DNA from: Muribaculaceae bacterium
Lineage (GTDB): Bacteria; Bacteroidota; Bacteroidia; Bacteroidales; Muribaculaceae
Direction of reading: 5' to 3'
NCBI GenBank assembly: GCA_022511505.1
Contig: JAFLTK010000144.1
Span: 1-25,724, forward strand
DNA length: 25,724 nt
The notes beneath the pieces were generated by a model. The model was given only the letters and a program-made list of their open reading frames with translations. It had not been told where the DNA came from and searched no databases. Of the stretch, positions 16,839-25,526 are shown piece by piece. Position 1 is the first letter of the stretch, and each line of letters begins with the position of its first letter. Position numbers and translations under genes: made by a program.

Positions 16839-18220
16839 TGAAACATATCCTCACAATCCTCGCCGCGGCCCTGTTGCTCGCCGGATGCTCGGGAACCCGC
16901 AACCTGAAGCGCCCCGACTTGCGTCTCCCCTCCACCATCGACGGCGTCAGTGTCGACAGCCTTTCGGCCGCCGACGTCGAGTGGTTCCAGTTTTACAGCG
17001 ACCCGACGCTGAGCCGCATCATAGCCAAGACGCTCGAGAACAATCGCGACCTGCTGAAAGCCTCAGCGCGCGTCGAGGAACTGCGCCAACTTTACGGCGT
17101 CAACAAGTTGAACTACCTGCCCACGGTGACCGGCATCGTCGGCGCAACGAAGGAAACCAACGACTACTATGGCGAGAAATTCAGCAACGACCCCGAACTG
17201 TCGGTCAAGGCGACCGTCAACTGGGAAATCGACCTTTGGGGCGGTCTGAGCCAGGCGCGTCGTCAGGCCGGGGCGCAATATCAGGCGTCGGTCGAAACCC
17301 AGCGTGCCCTGCAAATCACGCTGATAGCCGAGGCGGCCACGGCCTATTTCAATCTGGTTGCCTTGGAGAACGAACTCGACATCGTAGGTCGCACCCTCAA
17401 GTCGCGCGAGCAAGCGCTCGAGATGGCGCGCCTGCGCTATGAAGGCGGCTTGACGTCAGAAATCGTCTACCAGCAGGCCAAGGTGCAGGTTGCCACTACT
17501 GCCGCGCTCATTCCGAGCCTCAACAGCCGCATCGCCATGGCCCGCAATGCCATCACGCTGTTGATGGGCGAATATCCCGGCGAGAGCCTGCTTGAGGTCA
17601 ATGCCGCTCTAAATGAGAATCTTATAGCGAAGATGCCGGTTGGACTACCGAGCGCACTGCTTGAGCGGCGTCCCGACCTGCGCGCCTCTGAACTGCGCCT
17701 ACAGGCGGCGATGGCAGGCGTAGGCGTGGCCTACAGCAACCAGTTCCCCAAATTGCGTCTCGCCGTCACCGGAGGTTGGGAAAATGATGTTGTCCAAAAC
17801 CTTTTCCGCTCGCCGTTCTCCTATCTGCTTGGAAATATCACCGGCACTATCTTCGATTTCGGGCGTAATCATCGCAAGTATAAAGCCGCAATTGCCGCCT
17901 ACGACCAGGCGCGTCTCGACTATGAAAAGAGCGTATTGACGGCTTTCACTGAGGTCAACAACGCTATCGTCAACTATCGCGAGATGCAGCAGCGCGTTGC
18001 CCGTAGCAAAGAGTTGCGCGACGCCTCGTTCAGTTATGTCGACCTCGCCTATACCCAGTACAAAGGCGGCACAATCAACTATATAGACGTGCTTGACGCC
18101 GAGCGTCGCTACTTTGAAGCGCAAGTGTCGCTCAGCAACGCCGTGCGCGACGAGTATCTTGCCGTCGTCACCCTCTACAAAGTTCTTGGCGGCGGCTGGA
18201 ACACCGGTTCGTCAAATTAG
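16835..18220 (+). CDS. Outer-membrane efflux channel lipoprotein (OprM/NodT-like)
   Basis: TolC-like trimeric outer-membrane channel that completes the pump. Two adjacent ATGs (16835 and 16838) both work; the first overlaps the pump stop as ATGA. The N terminus is a lipoprotein signal (ILAAALLLAGCSG). Two OEP repeats are visible (PF02321): WFQFYSDPTLSRIIAKTLENNRDLLKA with YEGGLTSEIVYQQAKVQ, and LLERRPDLRASELRLQAAMAGVGVAY with YTQYKGGTINYIDVLDAERRYFEA. 461 residues is normal. It ends 37 bp from the end of the convergent DEAD-box gene, and no clear terminator hairpin lies in that gap. Confidence 0.93.
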   Translation: MMKHILTILAAALLLAGCSGTRNLKRPDLRLPSTIDGVSVDSLSAADVEWFQFYSDPTLSRIIAKTLENNRDLLKASARVEELRQLYGVNKLNYLPTVTGIVGATKETNDYYGEKFSNDPELSVKATVNWEIDLWGGLSQARRQAGAQYQASVETQRALQITLIAEAATAYFNLVALENELDIVGRTLKSREQALEMARLRYEGGLTSEIVYQQAKVQVATTAALIPSLNSRIAMARNAITLLMGEYPGESLLEVNAALNENLIAKMPVGLPSALLERRPDLRASELRLQAAMAGVGVAYSNQFPKLRLAVTGGWENDVVQNLFRSPFSYLLGNITGTIFDFGRNHRKYKAAIAAYDQARLDYEKSVLTAFTEVNNAIVNYREMQQRVARSKELRDASFSYVDLAYTQYKGGTINYIDVLDAERRYFEAQVSLSNAVRDEYLAVVTLYKVLGGGWNTGSSN

Positions 18221-18257
18221 ACGTATTTACCCTAAGACAAACCCGCTGTCGTGGAGT

Positions 18258-19661
<1,404 letters not shown>

Positions 19662-19705
19662 TGTTAATAAGATTTTTAGAGACACAAATAGCCCCCTTTG
19701 CGCCG

Positions 19706-19737
19706 CAAAATTACAAAAAAATCGCGAAATCGCCAAC
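19706..19737 (-). promoter_or_regulatory. Promoter of the DEAD-box helicase gene
   Basis: Minus strand: GTTG (19734-19737, one mismatch), 20-bp gap, TAATTTTG (19706-19713, exact). Transcription would start near 19699, about 38 nt before the chosen ATG, which also rules out the longer start at 19736. Confidence 0.7.
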
Positions 19738-19743
19738 CCCCGT

Positions 19744-19788
19744 TTCGCCCTTTGGGCTCATACCCGCCCTGAGGCGGACAAAAATCCG
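19744..19788. repeat. Short hairpin repeat, copy B
   Basis: Counterpart of 12232-12273 in the same orientation. It holds TTCGCC, GGGCTCATACCC and the hairpin CCGCC-CTGA-GGCGG followed by ACAAAAA. It ends 6 bp upstream of the -33 box of the DEAD-box promoter, just as copy A sits upstream of the B12 promoter. Confidence 0.6.
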
Positions 19789-19879
19789 GATAGCCATGTT
19801 TTGAGGCACCCTCTTTTTGTTCCCGACGCAAGCCCGAAAGGCGAAAACCGGCAAATATGGAAAGAAAAAACAATCATGT

Positions 19880-19910
19880 TTTGTAGATTTAAAATAAAGA
19901 TGTAAATTTG
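19880..19910 (+). promoter_or_regulatory. Promoter of the Fic gene
   Basis: TTTG (19880-19883), 19-bp gap, TAAATTTG (19903-19910): an exact match to the Bacteroidota consensus. Transcription would start near 19917, leaving a leader of about 50 nt that is mostly the palindrome at 19922-19950. Confidence 0.82.
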
Positions 19911-19921
19911 CAAAAAATCAA

Positions 19922-19950
19922 TTCAAAGGTAGCCATTGGCCACCTTTGAA
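19922..19950. repeat. 29-bp near-perfect palindrome in the Fic leader
   Basis: TTCAAAGGT (19922-19930) and ACCTTTGAA (19942-19950) are exact inverted arms, and the centre GCCA-T-TGGC continues the symmetry, with a single mismatched pair in between. It begins about 5 bp after the predicted transcription start. It could be an operator or an mRNA hairpin. On the minus strand it is followed by TTGATTTTTTG, so it could also stop antisense transcription. Confidence 0.75.
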
Positions 19951-19966
19951 CGTAAAAAATTAGAAT

Positions 19967-21034
19967 ATGAATAAAGTAGACCAGCTATATCAAGAGTGGA
20001 AAAATCTTCATCCTCTCGAAGGACGAAAACAATATCTCCTAAGTCTTAGGTTTACCGTTGACTATAACTTCAATAGCAATCATATCGAGGGAAACACGCT
20101 GACTTACGGCCAAACCGAGTTGCTTCTTCTTTTCGGAAAGGTTGTGGGCGAGGGTGAATTGAAAGACTACAACGACATGAAGGCGAGTCAGGTTGGTCTG
20201 AAAATGATGACAGAGCAGGCTGATTTAAAAGATACCCCATTGACTCAAAATTTTATTCGCCAACTTCATAAAGTGCTCTTGCGTGAAGATTATACGGTAT
20301 ATAAAAATCTTCCCGGGGGCTTTACTACGAGTTACGTAATTCATGCAGGACAATATAAAACGCGCCCCAATAGTGTGATTACCCGTTATGGTGACCGTTT
20401 TGACTACGCGTCGCCTGAAGAAACTCCGGCATTAATGGCCGACTTGGTCGACTGGTATAACGAAGCCGAGGCCTCGGGAAAGTATACGCCGGTTGAACTT
20501 GCAGCGTTATTTCATTACCGCTATATTCGCATTCATCCTTTTGAGGACGGGAACGGACGCATTGCGCGACTGATGGTCAACTATATAATGGCAAGGCATG
20601 GTTGGCCCATGATTGTCGTGAGAAATAGAGATAAATACCACTATTTAGAGGCTTTGCATAAATGCGACCTTAAAGTGGGGAAAGAGCCATCGGTCGGAGC
20701 TAATGCGAAACTAAGCCAAATCACTCCATTCCTAAAATATTTTAATAAAACAATTTCAAAGGAGATACAATATAATATTGATTTTATTAAAGAACAGTCT
20801 CCTGATGTCTGGTGGTATGACGGACAAAAAATCACTTTTAGGAGTAAAACAACCAACGTCATGCTTCAATTGATGCTTGAAAACCCTGATGTTACTATTG
20901 AAGAATTAGCGAAGAGATGTGGCATAGTAACCTCTGCTGTTAAAAAGCAATTGCAGAATATGGTCGAAAAGGGGTATATTCAGCGAAGTGGCAACGATAA
21001 ATCGTGGTATGTATTTGCTACCCAATCAATTTAG
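19967..21034 (+). CDS. Fic-domain protein with N-terminal inhibitory helix and C-terminal winged helix
   Basis: Fic proteins transfer AMP or another nucleotide part onto target proteins. The active-site motif HPFEDGNGRIAR (190-201) is intact. SNHIEG (37-42) matches the inhibitory-helix motif (S/T)xxxE(G/N), so this is a self-inhibited class II type with the inhibitor on the same chain. Residues ~310-350 (TIEELAKRCGIVTSAVKKQLQNMV) form a winged helix-turn-helix, as in the Fic/DOC proteins that may bind DNA. 355 residues is typical. The gene is more AT-rich than both neighbours and stands alone with its own promoter, which suggests acquisition. The target is unknown. A free-standing antitoxin is not needed and none is seen. 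Confidence 0.92.
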   Translation: MNKVDQLYQEWKNLHPLEGRKQYLLSLRFTVDYNFNSNHIEGNTLTYGQTELLLLFGKVVGEGELKDYNDMKASQVGLKMMTEQADLKDTPLTQNFIRQLHKVLLREDYTVYKNLPGGFTTSYVIHAGQYKTRPNSVITRYGDRFDYASPEETPALMADLVDWYNEAEASGKYTPVELAALFHYRYIRIHPFEDGNGRIARLMVNYIMARHGWPMIVVRNRDKYHYLEALHKCDLKVGKEPSVGANAKLSQITPFLKYFNKTISKEIQYNIDFIKEQSPDVWWYDGQKITFRSKTTNVMLQLMLENPDVTIEELAKRCGIVTSAVKKQLQNMVEKGYIQRSGNDKSWYVFATQSI

Positions 21035-21064
21035 TCCTATAAAAGCAATGCACGACCCTATTCA

Positions 21065-21088
21065 TCCCTTGACTTGTCCCTTGACTCT
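21065..21088. repeat. Two tandem 12-mers upstream of the znuA promoter
   Basis: TCCCTTGACTTG (21065-21076) is followed at once by TCCCTTGACTCT (21077-21088), identical in the first ten bases. It lies about 26 bp upstream of the -33 box. Possibly a regulator site; otherwise the fic-znuA gap shows no terminator. Confidence 0.45.
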
Positions 21089-21113
21089 ACAACGGGAAAA
21101 AATGGGCGGGCGT

Positions 21114-21145
21114 TTTGGCGGGGTGGATTTTTTGTGGTAATTTTG
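21114..21145 (+). promoter_or_regulatory. Promoter of the znuA-znuC unit
   Basis: TTTG (21114-21117), 20-bp gap, TAATTTTG (21138-21145): an exact consensus match. Transcription would start near 21152, so an upstream in-frame start at 21115 cannot be used from this promoter and the ATG at 21187 is supported. Confidence 0.82.
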
Positions 21146-21186
21146 CCTTGATGATGCAGTTTTTTGCTTTATGTCAATTGGCTTTT

Positions 21187-22110
21187 ATGATGAAGTTTAA
21201 CAGATATGTTGTCAGACTGATGGCGTTGCTGCTGCCGGCGATTGTGTTGAGCGCATGTGGCGAGGGCCGTCGTGTTGATTCAAAACCGGTGGTGACGGTG
21301 TCGCTCGCGCCGCAAAAATATTTTCTTGATGAGATTGCCGGTGACCGTCTTGATGTCAAATGCCTGCTTGAAAGTGGAGGAAATCCGGAGAGTTACGAGC
21401 CGTCGGTTGCCAACATGCGCGACCTCGAGGAGTCGATTCTCTATTTTCGTGCCGGCAACATGGCCTTTGAGGACCGCCTTCTGGAGCGCATCGGCGAGGT
21501 TAACCCGTCGCTGAAAGTTGTTGACACGTCAGCCGGAATTGACCTCATCGAGGGGGCGCATGTCAACGGGGGTATGGCCCACCGCCACGCCGCCCCGGCC
21601 GCATCAGACGACGTTGACCCCCACACGTGGTCGTCGGTCAAAAACGCCCGCGTCATTGCACGTAACATGCGCGACGCGCTGGTTGAGGCCGACCCCGCCG
21701 GAGCCGAAACATATAACGCAAATTATCAGCGATTTGACGCACGACTTGACTCGATGGACCGCGCTATCGCTGAGCGATTGAAACCCGTCGAGGGAGAGTA
21801 TTTCCTGGTGTGGCACCCGTCGTTGAGTTATTTTGCGCGTGACTATGGTTTGAACCAGATTGCCGTGGGACACTCCACCAAGGAGTCGTCCATCCCCAAC
21901 CTCCAGTCGTCCATTGATGCCGGCCGCAAGCACGGCGCCAAGGTGTTTTTCTTCCAAAAAGAGATGGACAGCCGTCAGGCTGAGGCCGTCAACGCCCAGA
22001 TAGGGCTGCGCCGTGTCGACATCAACCCGCTTGACGCCGACTGGGAGGCCGATATTAACAAAATTGTCGACGCCATTGCCGGCGCCGACCAAACGCCCGC
22101 CAAGCAATGA
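21187..22110 (+). CDS. znuA: Metal ABC transporter binding lipoprotein (ZnuA-like)
   Basis: Periplasmic zinc or manganese binding protein of the cluster 9 family (PF01297). Adjacent ATGs at 21187 and 21190 start a lipoprotein signal (VVRLMALLLPAIVLSAC, Cys near residue 23). Family features: SLAPQKYFLDEIAGDRLDVKCLL, YEPSVANMRDLEESILYFRAG, a His-bearing loop (GMAHRHAAP) before VDPHTWSSVKNA, WHPSLSYFARDYGL and KVFFFQKEMDSRQAEAV. The His loop favours zinc, but metal choice is not certain. The stop overlaps the start of the ATPase gene as ATGA. No permease gene accompanies the pair. Confidence 0.88.
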   Translation: MMKFNRYVVRLMALLLPAIVLSACGEGRRVDSKPVVTVSLAPQKYFLDEIAGDRLDVKCLLESGGNPESYEPSVANMRDLEESILYFRAGNMAFEDRLLERIGEVNPSLKVVDTSAGIDLIEGAHVNGGMAHRHAAPAASDDVDPHTWSSVKNARVIARNMRDALVEADPAGAETYNANYQRFDARLDSMDRAIAERLKPVEGEYFLVWHPSLSYFARDYGLNQIAVGHSTKESSIPNLQSSIDAGRKHGAKVFFFQKEMDSRQAEAVNAQIGLRRVDINPLDADWEADINKIVDAIAGADQTPAKQ

Positions 22111-22814
22111 GCCACGACCATCAACACCGCGCCGGCGACACGCTGATACGACTGCAAAACGTCTATATGCAGTGGGATAAAATCGTGACACTCAGCGATA
22201 TATCCCTCGAGGTCAATCGTGGCGACTTTGTGGCTATAACAGGTCCGAACGGCGGCGGAAAAACCACCCTGCTCCGCATCATTCTGAAATTGCTCAAGCC
22301 GACTGCCGGACGAGTGGAATATCTCAACCAAGGGTGCCCGGTGGCGACGTTACCCATCGGCTACCTGCCTCAGAAGAATATGATTGACTCGCGATTTCCG
22401 GTGACGGTCGAGGAGGTTGTCGCCTCGGGGCTGCTCGGGCGGAAAATAGCCTCGGCCGAGCGCGAGCAGCGTGTCGCCGAAATGATTGAGCGCATGGGGC
22501 TTAAAGAGCATAAATCGAAATGTATCGGCAACCTCTCGGGCGGCCAGTTGCAACGCACCCTGATGGGGCGCGCGTTGGTGTCGGAGCCCGAAGTGCTCGT
22601 GCTCGACGAGCCCCTCAGTTATGTCGACAAGCGCTTTGAGCACCGCCTGTATGAAATAGTGGCCGACCTCGCCGGGTCGACCACCATATTGCTTGTGTCT
22701 CATCAAATGTCAACAATCGCCGGAATCGCGACGCGCCATTTCATTGTGGACCACGTCATCGAGGAGTGCCCGGCGTGTCATCACAACGTCTATTTTGACT
22801 GCGAGGAGCGCTGA
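22107..22814 (+). CDS. znuC: Metal ABC transporter ATPase (ZnuC-like)
   Basis: ATPase for zinc or manganese import, 235 residues. Walker A GPNGGGKTTLL, the Q-loop GYLPQKN, signature LSGGQLQR, Walker B VLVLDEPLSYVD and H-loop SHQ are all intact. Both ends carry possible metal ligands: MSHDHQH at the start and CPACHHNVYFDC near the C terminus. It is translationally coupled to znuA. Its last 25 bp overlap the 3' end of the convergent oxidoreductase gene. The membrane subunit expected next (ZnuB) is missing and must be encoded elsewhere if this is a working transporter. Confidence 0.88.
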   Translation: MSHDHQHRAGDTLIRLQNVYMQWDKIVTLSDISLEVNRGDFVAITGPNGGGKTTLLRIILKLLKPTAGRVEYLNQGCPVATLPIGYLPQKNMIDSRFPVTVEEVVASGLLGRKIASAEREQRVAEMIERMGLKEHKSKCIGNLSGGQLQRTLMGRALVSEPEVLVLDEPLSYVDKRFEHRLYEIVADLAGSTTILLVSHQMSTIAGIATRHFIVDHVIEECPACHHNVYFDCEER

Positions 22815-24265
22815 GCGATAGCCTCGGCCATAGCGGCGGCCGCCCGGCGTCCGTCGCCCATCGCAAGGATTACCGTCGCCCCGCCGCGCACGATGTCGCC
22901 ACCGGCATAGAGCGAGGGGATTGACGACTGCATCGTCGCGTCGTTGACCACTATCGTCCCGCGCCGCGAGACGTCGAGTCCGTGGACGGCGTTAGGTATC
23001 AGCGGATTGGGGGAGACGCCGACGCTGACAATCACCAGGTCGACATCGACCTCAATCAGGTCGCCCTCGACGGGAACAGGACTGCGGCGACCGCTCTCGT
23101 CGGGCTCGCCGAGTTCCATGCGCTGCACAATCATTTTGTTGACGCGGCCACGCTCGTCGCCGCGATATTCCACCGGGTTGTGGAGCGTCATAAAGAGGAC
23201 TCCCTCCTGGCGCGCATGCTCGATTTCCTCGGCGCGTGCCGGCATCTCGGCGTCGCTGCGGCGGTAGACAATCATGGCGCGCTCGGCACCCATGCGTCGA
23301 GCCGTTCTGACCGAGTCCATCGCCGTGTTGCCGCCACCGATGACCGCCACCGAGCGCCCTTTCAACACCGGCGTGTCACAGCCCGGCTTGCCGGCGCCCA
23401 TCAGGTTGATGCGCGTCAGGTACTCGTTGGCCGACATGACCCCGTTCAAGTTCTCGCCGGGGATGCCCATAAAGCGCGGCAGGCCGGCTCCCGAGGCTAC
23501 AAACACCCCGGCAAAGCCCATTTCAATCAGCGCGTCATAACTTATCGTTTTGCCTATCACACAGTCCTTTACCATCTCGACGCCCATGTGACGGAGCGCC
23601 TCTATCTCGGTGTCGACAATCGAGTTGGGGAGGCGGAACTCGGGGATGCCATATTTAAGCACACCGCCAATCTCGTGCAGCGCCTCAAAAACGGTGACGT
23701 CAAAGCCGCGCGCGGCCATGTCGCCCGCAAAGGCGAGTCCGGCGGGACCGGAGCCAACGGCGGCAACCTTGATGCCGAGGCGCGGGGCGCGTGTGGCCTC
23801 GACCGGCCCGGCATTGTCGGCCGCATAGCGCTCGAGATAACCGATTGCAACCGGCTGTTTTTTCATCTTGTGGTAGATGCAGCGGCTTTCACACTGCCGC
23901 TCCTGAGGGCACACGCGGCCGCAGACTGCCGGCAGCGGGCTGCTCTGTTTCAGGATGGCTGCGGCCATGTCGACGTCGCCGCGCTGGATGTTTTTGATGA
24001 ACCCCGGGATGTCGATGCCAACGGGGCAACCGCCTACACATTGCGGGTCAGGGCAGTCGAGGCAACGCGTCGCCTCGAGAATCGCCTGCTCGCGGCTCAG
24101 GCCGAGGTTGACCTCGCGGTTGCAGGTCACGCGATAGTTGCCGTGGAGCATAGACATCGACGCGCGCGGGATGGCCGTGCGCTCGCGTGCCGACAGGTCG
24201 GCGCGCAACTGCTCGCGCCACTCGCTGTCGCGGCTCGAGGCCGCCATGATATCTTCTCTTGTCAT
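22790..24265 (-). CDS. nfnB: NADPH-binding large subunit of ferredoxin:NADP oxidoreductase (NfnB/GltD-like)
   Basis: Flavoprotein of 491 residues related to the glutamate synthase small subunit. Eight N-terminal cysteines (68, 71, 76, 80; 115, 119, 125, 129) can hold two [4Fe-4S] clusters. GSGPAG (171-176) binds FAD and GGGNTAMD (310-317) binds NADPH. No glutamate synthase large subunit gene is present; the partner is the NfnA-like gene immediately upstream, overlapping as ATGA. Together they match NfnAB, which couples NADH and reduced ferredoxin to NADPH formation by electron bifurcation or confurcation. Databases often label this gene gltA/gltD. Bifurcation itself is inferred from the pairing. 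Confidence 0.88.
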   Translation of the reverse strand: MTREDIMAASSRDSEWREQLRADLSARERTAIPRASMSMLHGNYRVTCNREVNLGLSREQAILEATRCLDCPDPQCVGGCPVGIDIPGFIKNIQRGDVDMAAAILKQSSPLPAVCGRVCPQERQCESRCIYHKMKKQPVAIGYLERYAADNAGPVEATRAPRLGIKVAAVGSGPAGLAFAGDMAARGFDVTVFEALHEIGGVLKYGIPEFRLPNSIVDTEIEALRHMGVEMVKDCVIGKTISYDALIEMGFAGVFVASGAGLPRFMGIPGENLNGVMSANEYLTRINLMGAGKPGCDTPVLKGRSVAVIGGGNTAMDSVRTARRMGAERAMIVYRRSDAEMPARAEEIEHARQEGVLFMTLHNPVEYRGDERGRVNKMIVQRMELGEPDESGRRSPVPVEGDLIEVDVDLVIVSVGVSPNPLIPNAVHGLDVSRRGTIVVNDATMQSSIPSLYAGGDIVRGGATVILAMGDGRRAAAAMAEAIAQRSSQSK

Positions 24266-25047
24266 TGGTCGTAGGTTTTCAATCGGGTTATCATTTGGTC
24301 GAAGTCGACGCCGTGGGCGTCAAACTCCGGTCCGTCGATACACACAAACCGCATGCGGCCGTCGACCGTCACGCGACAGGCGCCACACATGCCCGTGCCG
24401 TCGACCATAATGGTGTTCAGCGAGCAGATGGTCGGCACGTTGTAGCGGCGAGTCAGCAGCGAGACAAATTTCATCATCACCGCCGGGCCGATAGTCACAA
24501 CCTTGTCGACCTTCTCGCGGTTGAGTACCTCCTCGAGGCCGTCGGTGACAAGACCGCGGCGGCCGTCGCTGCCGTCGTCGGTCATGATGATAAGTTCGTC
24601 GCTATGCTCGGCCACGCGGTCACGCAAGATAATCAGGTCCTTGTTGCGCGCCGCCAAGATTGAAATCACCTTGTTGCCGGCCGCCTTCATCGCCTTGATG
24701 ATGGGGAGCAGGGGAGCGACACCCACGCCGCCGCCACAGCACACTACCGTTCCAACTCGCTCTATATCAGTTGCCTGACCGAGCGGCCCGACCACGTCGG
24801 TAAACGAATCGCCCGCTTCGAGCGCGCATATCTTGGCCGTCGAAACGCCAACGTTCTGGACAACGAGCATAATCGTGCCGTCATCGACATTGGCATCGGC
24901 AATCGTCAGCGGAATGCGCTCGCCGCCGTGGCCCGTTCTGACTATCACAAAGTGTCCCGGCCGACGCGACCGCGCTATCAATGGCGCCTTCACTATCAAC
25001 TCGACAACGCGCTCTGAATAGTAAGTTTTTTGTAATATCTCAAACAT
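24262..25047 (-). CDS. nfnA: Ferredoxin-NADP reductase-like small subunit (NfnA-like)
   Basis: FAD/[2Fe-2S] protein of 261 residues in the dihydroorotate dehydrogenase electron-transfer (PyrK) / sulfide dehydrogenase family. RIPLTIAD (44-51) is the FAD-binding motif, GGGVGVAPLLP (105-115) the nucleotide-binding loop, and Cys208, Cys221, Cys224 and Cys236 the [2Fe-2S] ligands in the standard spacing. It begins with MFEILQKTYY, ATG at 25045-25047. First gene of the nfnAB pair. PyrK is excluded because no pyrD is adjacent and the partner is GltD-like. Confidence 0.88.
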   Translation of the reverse strand: MFEILQKTYYSERVVELIVKAPLIARSRRPGHFVIVRTGHGGERIPLTIADANVDDGTIMLVVQNVGVSTAKICALEAGDSFTDVVGPLGQATDIERVGTVVCCGGGVGVAPLLPIIKAMKAAGNKVISILAARNKDLIILRDRVAEHSDELIIMTDDGSDGRRGLVTDGLEEVLNREKVDKVVTIGPAVMMKFVSLLTRRYNVPTICSLNTIMVDGTGMCGACRVTVDGRMRFVCIDGPEFDAHGVDFDQMITRLKTYDQ

Positions 25048-25082
25048 TTTTTTGTTAATACCGTGGTTTCATGGTTTGGCGA

Positions 25083-25090
25083 CAAATTTA
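25083..25090 (-). promoter_or_regulatory. -7 element for nfnAB
   Basis: TAAATTTG on the minus strand is an exact TAnnTTTG box. Transcription would start near 25076, about 30 nt before the nfnA ATG. No good TTTG lies 19-21 bp upstream, so the promoter may be weak or assisted. Confidence 0.5.
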
Positions 25091-25195
25091 AAAATAAATT
25101 TCTTATATTGCGCCGATTAAATGCCAATAAATTGCTTGAAAATGGTTATAAAAAGGCTAAAAAACAGGAAAAGAGTTATTTTTTGTTAAGAAGAT

Positions 25196-25226
25196 TTTGA
25201 TTATTCAAAGATTCCATATAAATTTG
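25196..25226 (+). promoter_or_regulatory. Strong promoter of a small transcript
   Basis: TTTG (25196-25199), 19-bp gap, TAAATTTG (25219-25226): a perfect consensus promoter on the plus strand. No conventional gene follows within the window; it drives the RNA at 25233-25495. The stretch 25091-25195 upstream is AT-rich and shows nothing else. Confidence 0.8.
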
Positions 25227-25266
25227 CATATTGAATACTATACACCGTTGCAATTCTCTTAGGCTG

Positions 25267-25320
25267 ATGATTTTTTTACGTATCATTTTTTGGTTACTCA
25301 TATTAAATAATGCGGACTAA
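25267..25320 (+). CDS. Possible 17-residue hydrophobic leader peptide
   Basis: An ATG about 34 nt after the predicted transcription start opens a frame for MIFLRIIFWLLILNNAD and stops at TAA (25318-25320), inside the 5' arm of the RNA closing stem. The peptide is short and strongly hydrophobic, like a leader peptide or an Ibs-type membrane peptide. T-rich DNA easily produces such frames by chance, and no similarity is recognised, so this is tentative. Confidence 0.3.
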   Translation: MIFLRIIFWLLILNNAD

Positions 25321-25456
25321 GACCAAGGCAACATCAAGACACCGGTATCGTCGCGAGACGGCAGACGCGGTTCTTGACGTGGTGTGAGTAAGTATGATAT
25401 AATCTCTTTGTAAGTCTCTTAACAGAGACCAGCATTACAAACGCCTTTTGGCTTAG

Positions 25457-25495
25457 TCCCGCCACCCGCTGTTGAAGTGAGTGCGGGATTTTTTT
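25457..25495 (+). terminator. Rho-independent terminator of the small transcript
   Basis: TCCCGC (25457-25462) pairs with GCGGGA (25483-25488), with further AC/GT and CT/AG pairs inside, followed by seven Ts. The 5' arm is the same segment that closes the RNA stem with 25312-25316, so the outer end of that stem and this hairpin exclude each other. Confidence 0.85.
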
Positions 25496-25526
25496 GTTAG
25501 TCATGTAGAGACGCGCGACCACGTGA

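Larger units (their letters stand above)
25233..25495 (+). ncRNA. Predicted structured small RNA or leader RNA, about 260 nt
   Basis: The unit has a consensus promoter and an intrinsic terminator. Between them, 25312-25329 (GCGGACTAAG then CCAAGGC) pairs with 25443-25462 (GCC, TTGG, CTTAGTCCCGC), a long closing stem. Inside are hairpin 1, TCAAGA (25334-25339) with TCTTGA (25371-25376), continued by ACCG/CGGT and CGTC-GCGA-GACG, and hairpin 2, TTTGTAA (25407-25413) with TTACAAA (25435-25441), continued by GTCTCT-TAAC-AGAGAC. The shape is a three-way junction with a single-stranded stretch at 25379-25406. The long closing stem recalls 6S RNA, but the two-hairpin inside is not a clear 6S fold. 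It could also be a riboswitch or attenuator for a gene beyond the window. Confidence 0.65.

Noticed and set aside
22790..24265. Glutamate synthase small subunit
   Set aside because: No large subunit gene is near, and the coupled upstream gene is an NfnA-like protein, so NfnB fits better.
22982..24274. 430-codon plus-strand open frame opposite nfnB
   Set aside because: The opposite strand has a complete oxidoreductase with all cofactor motifs. The frame is open because of GC-rich codon bias and its translation resembles no protein family.
25312..25495. Firm assignment as 6S RNA
   Set aside because: The long closing stem fits, but the inside folds as two hairpins with little 5' bubble, and the terminator competes with the closing stem. 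Kept only as a hypothesis.
25334..25522. 62-codon minus-strand frame over the small RNA
   Set aside because: It covers both hairpins and the terminator of the plus-strand RNA, has no promoter and resembles nothing known.
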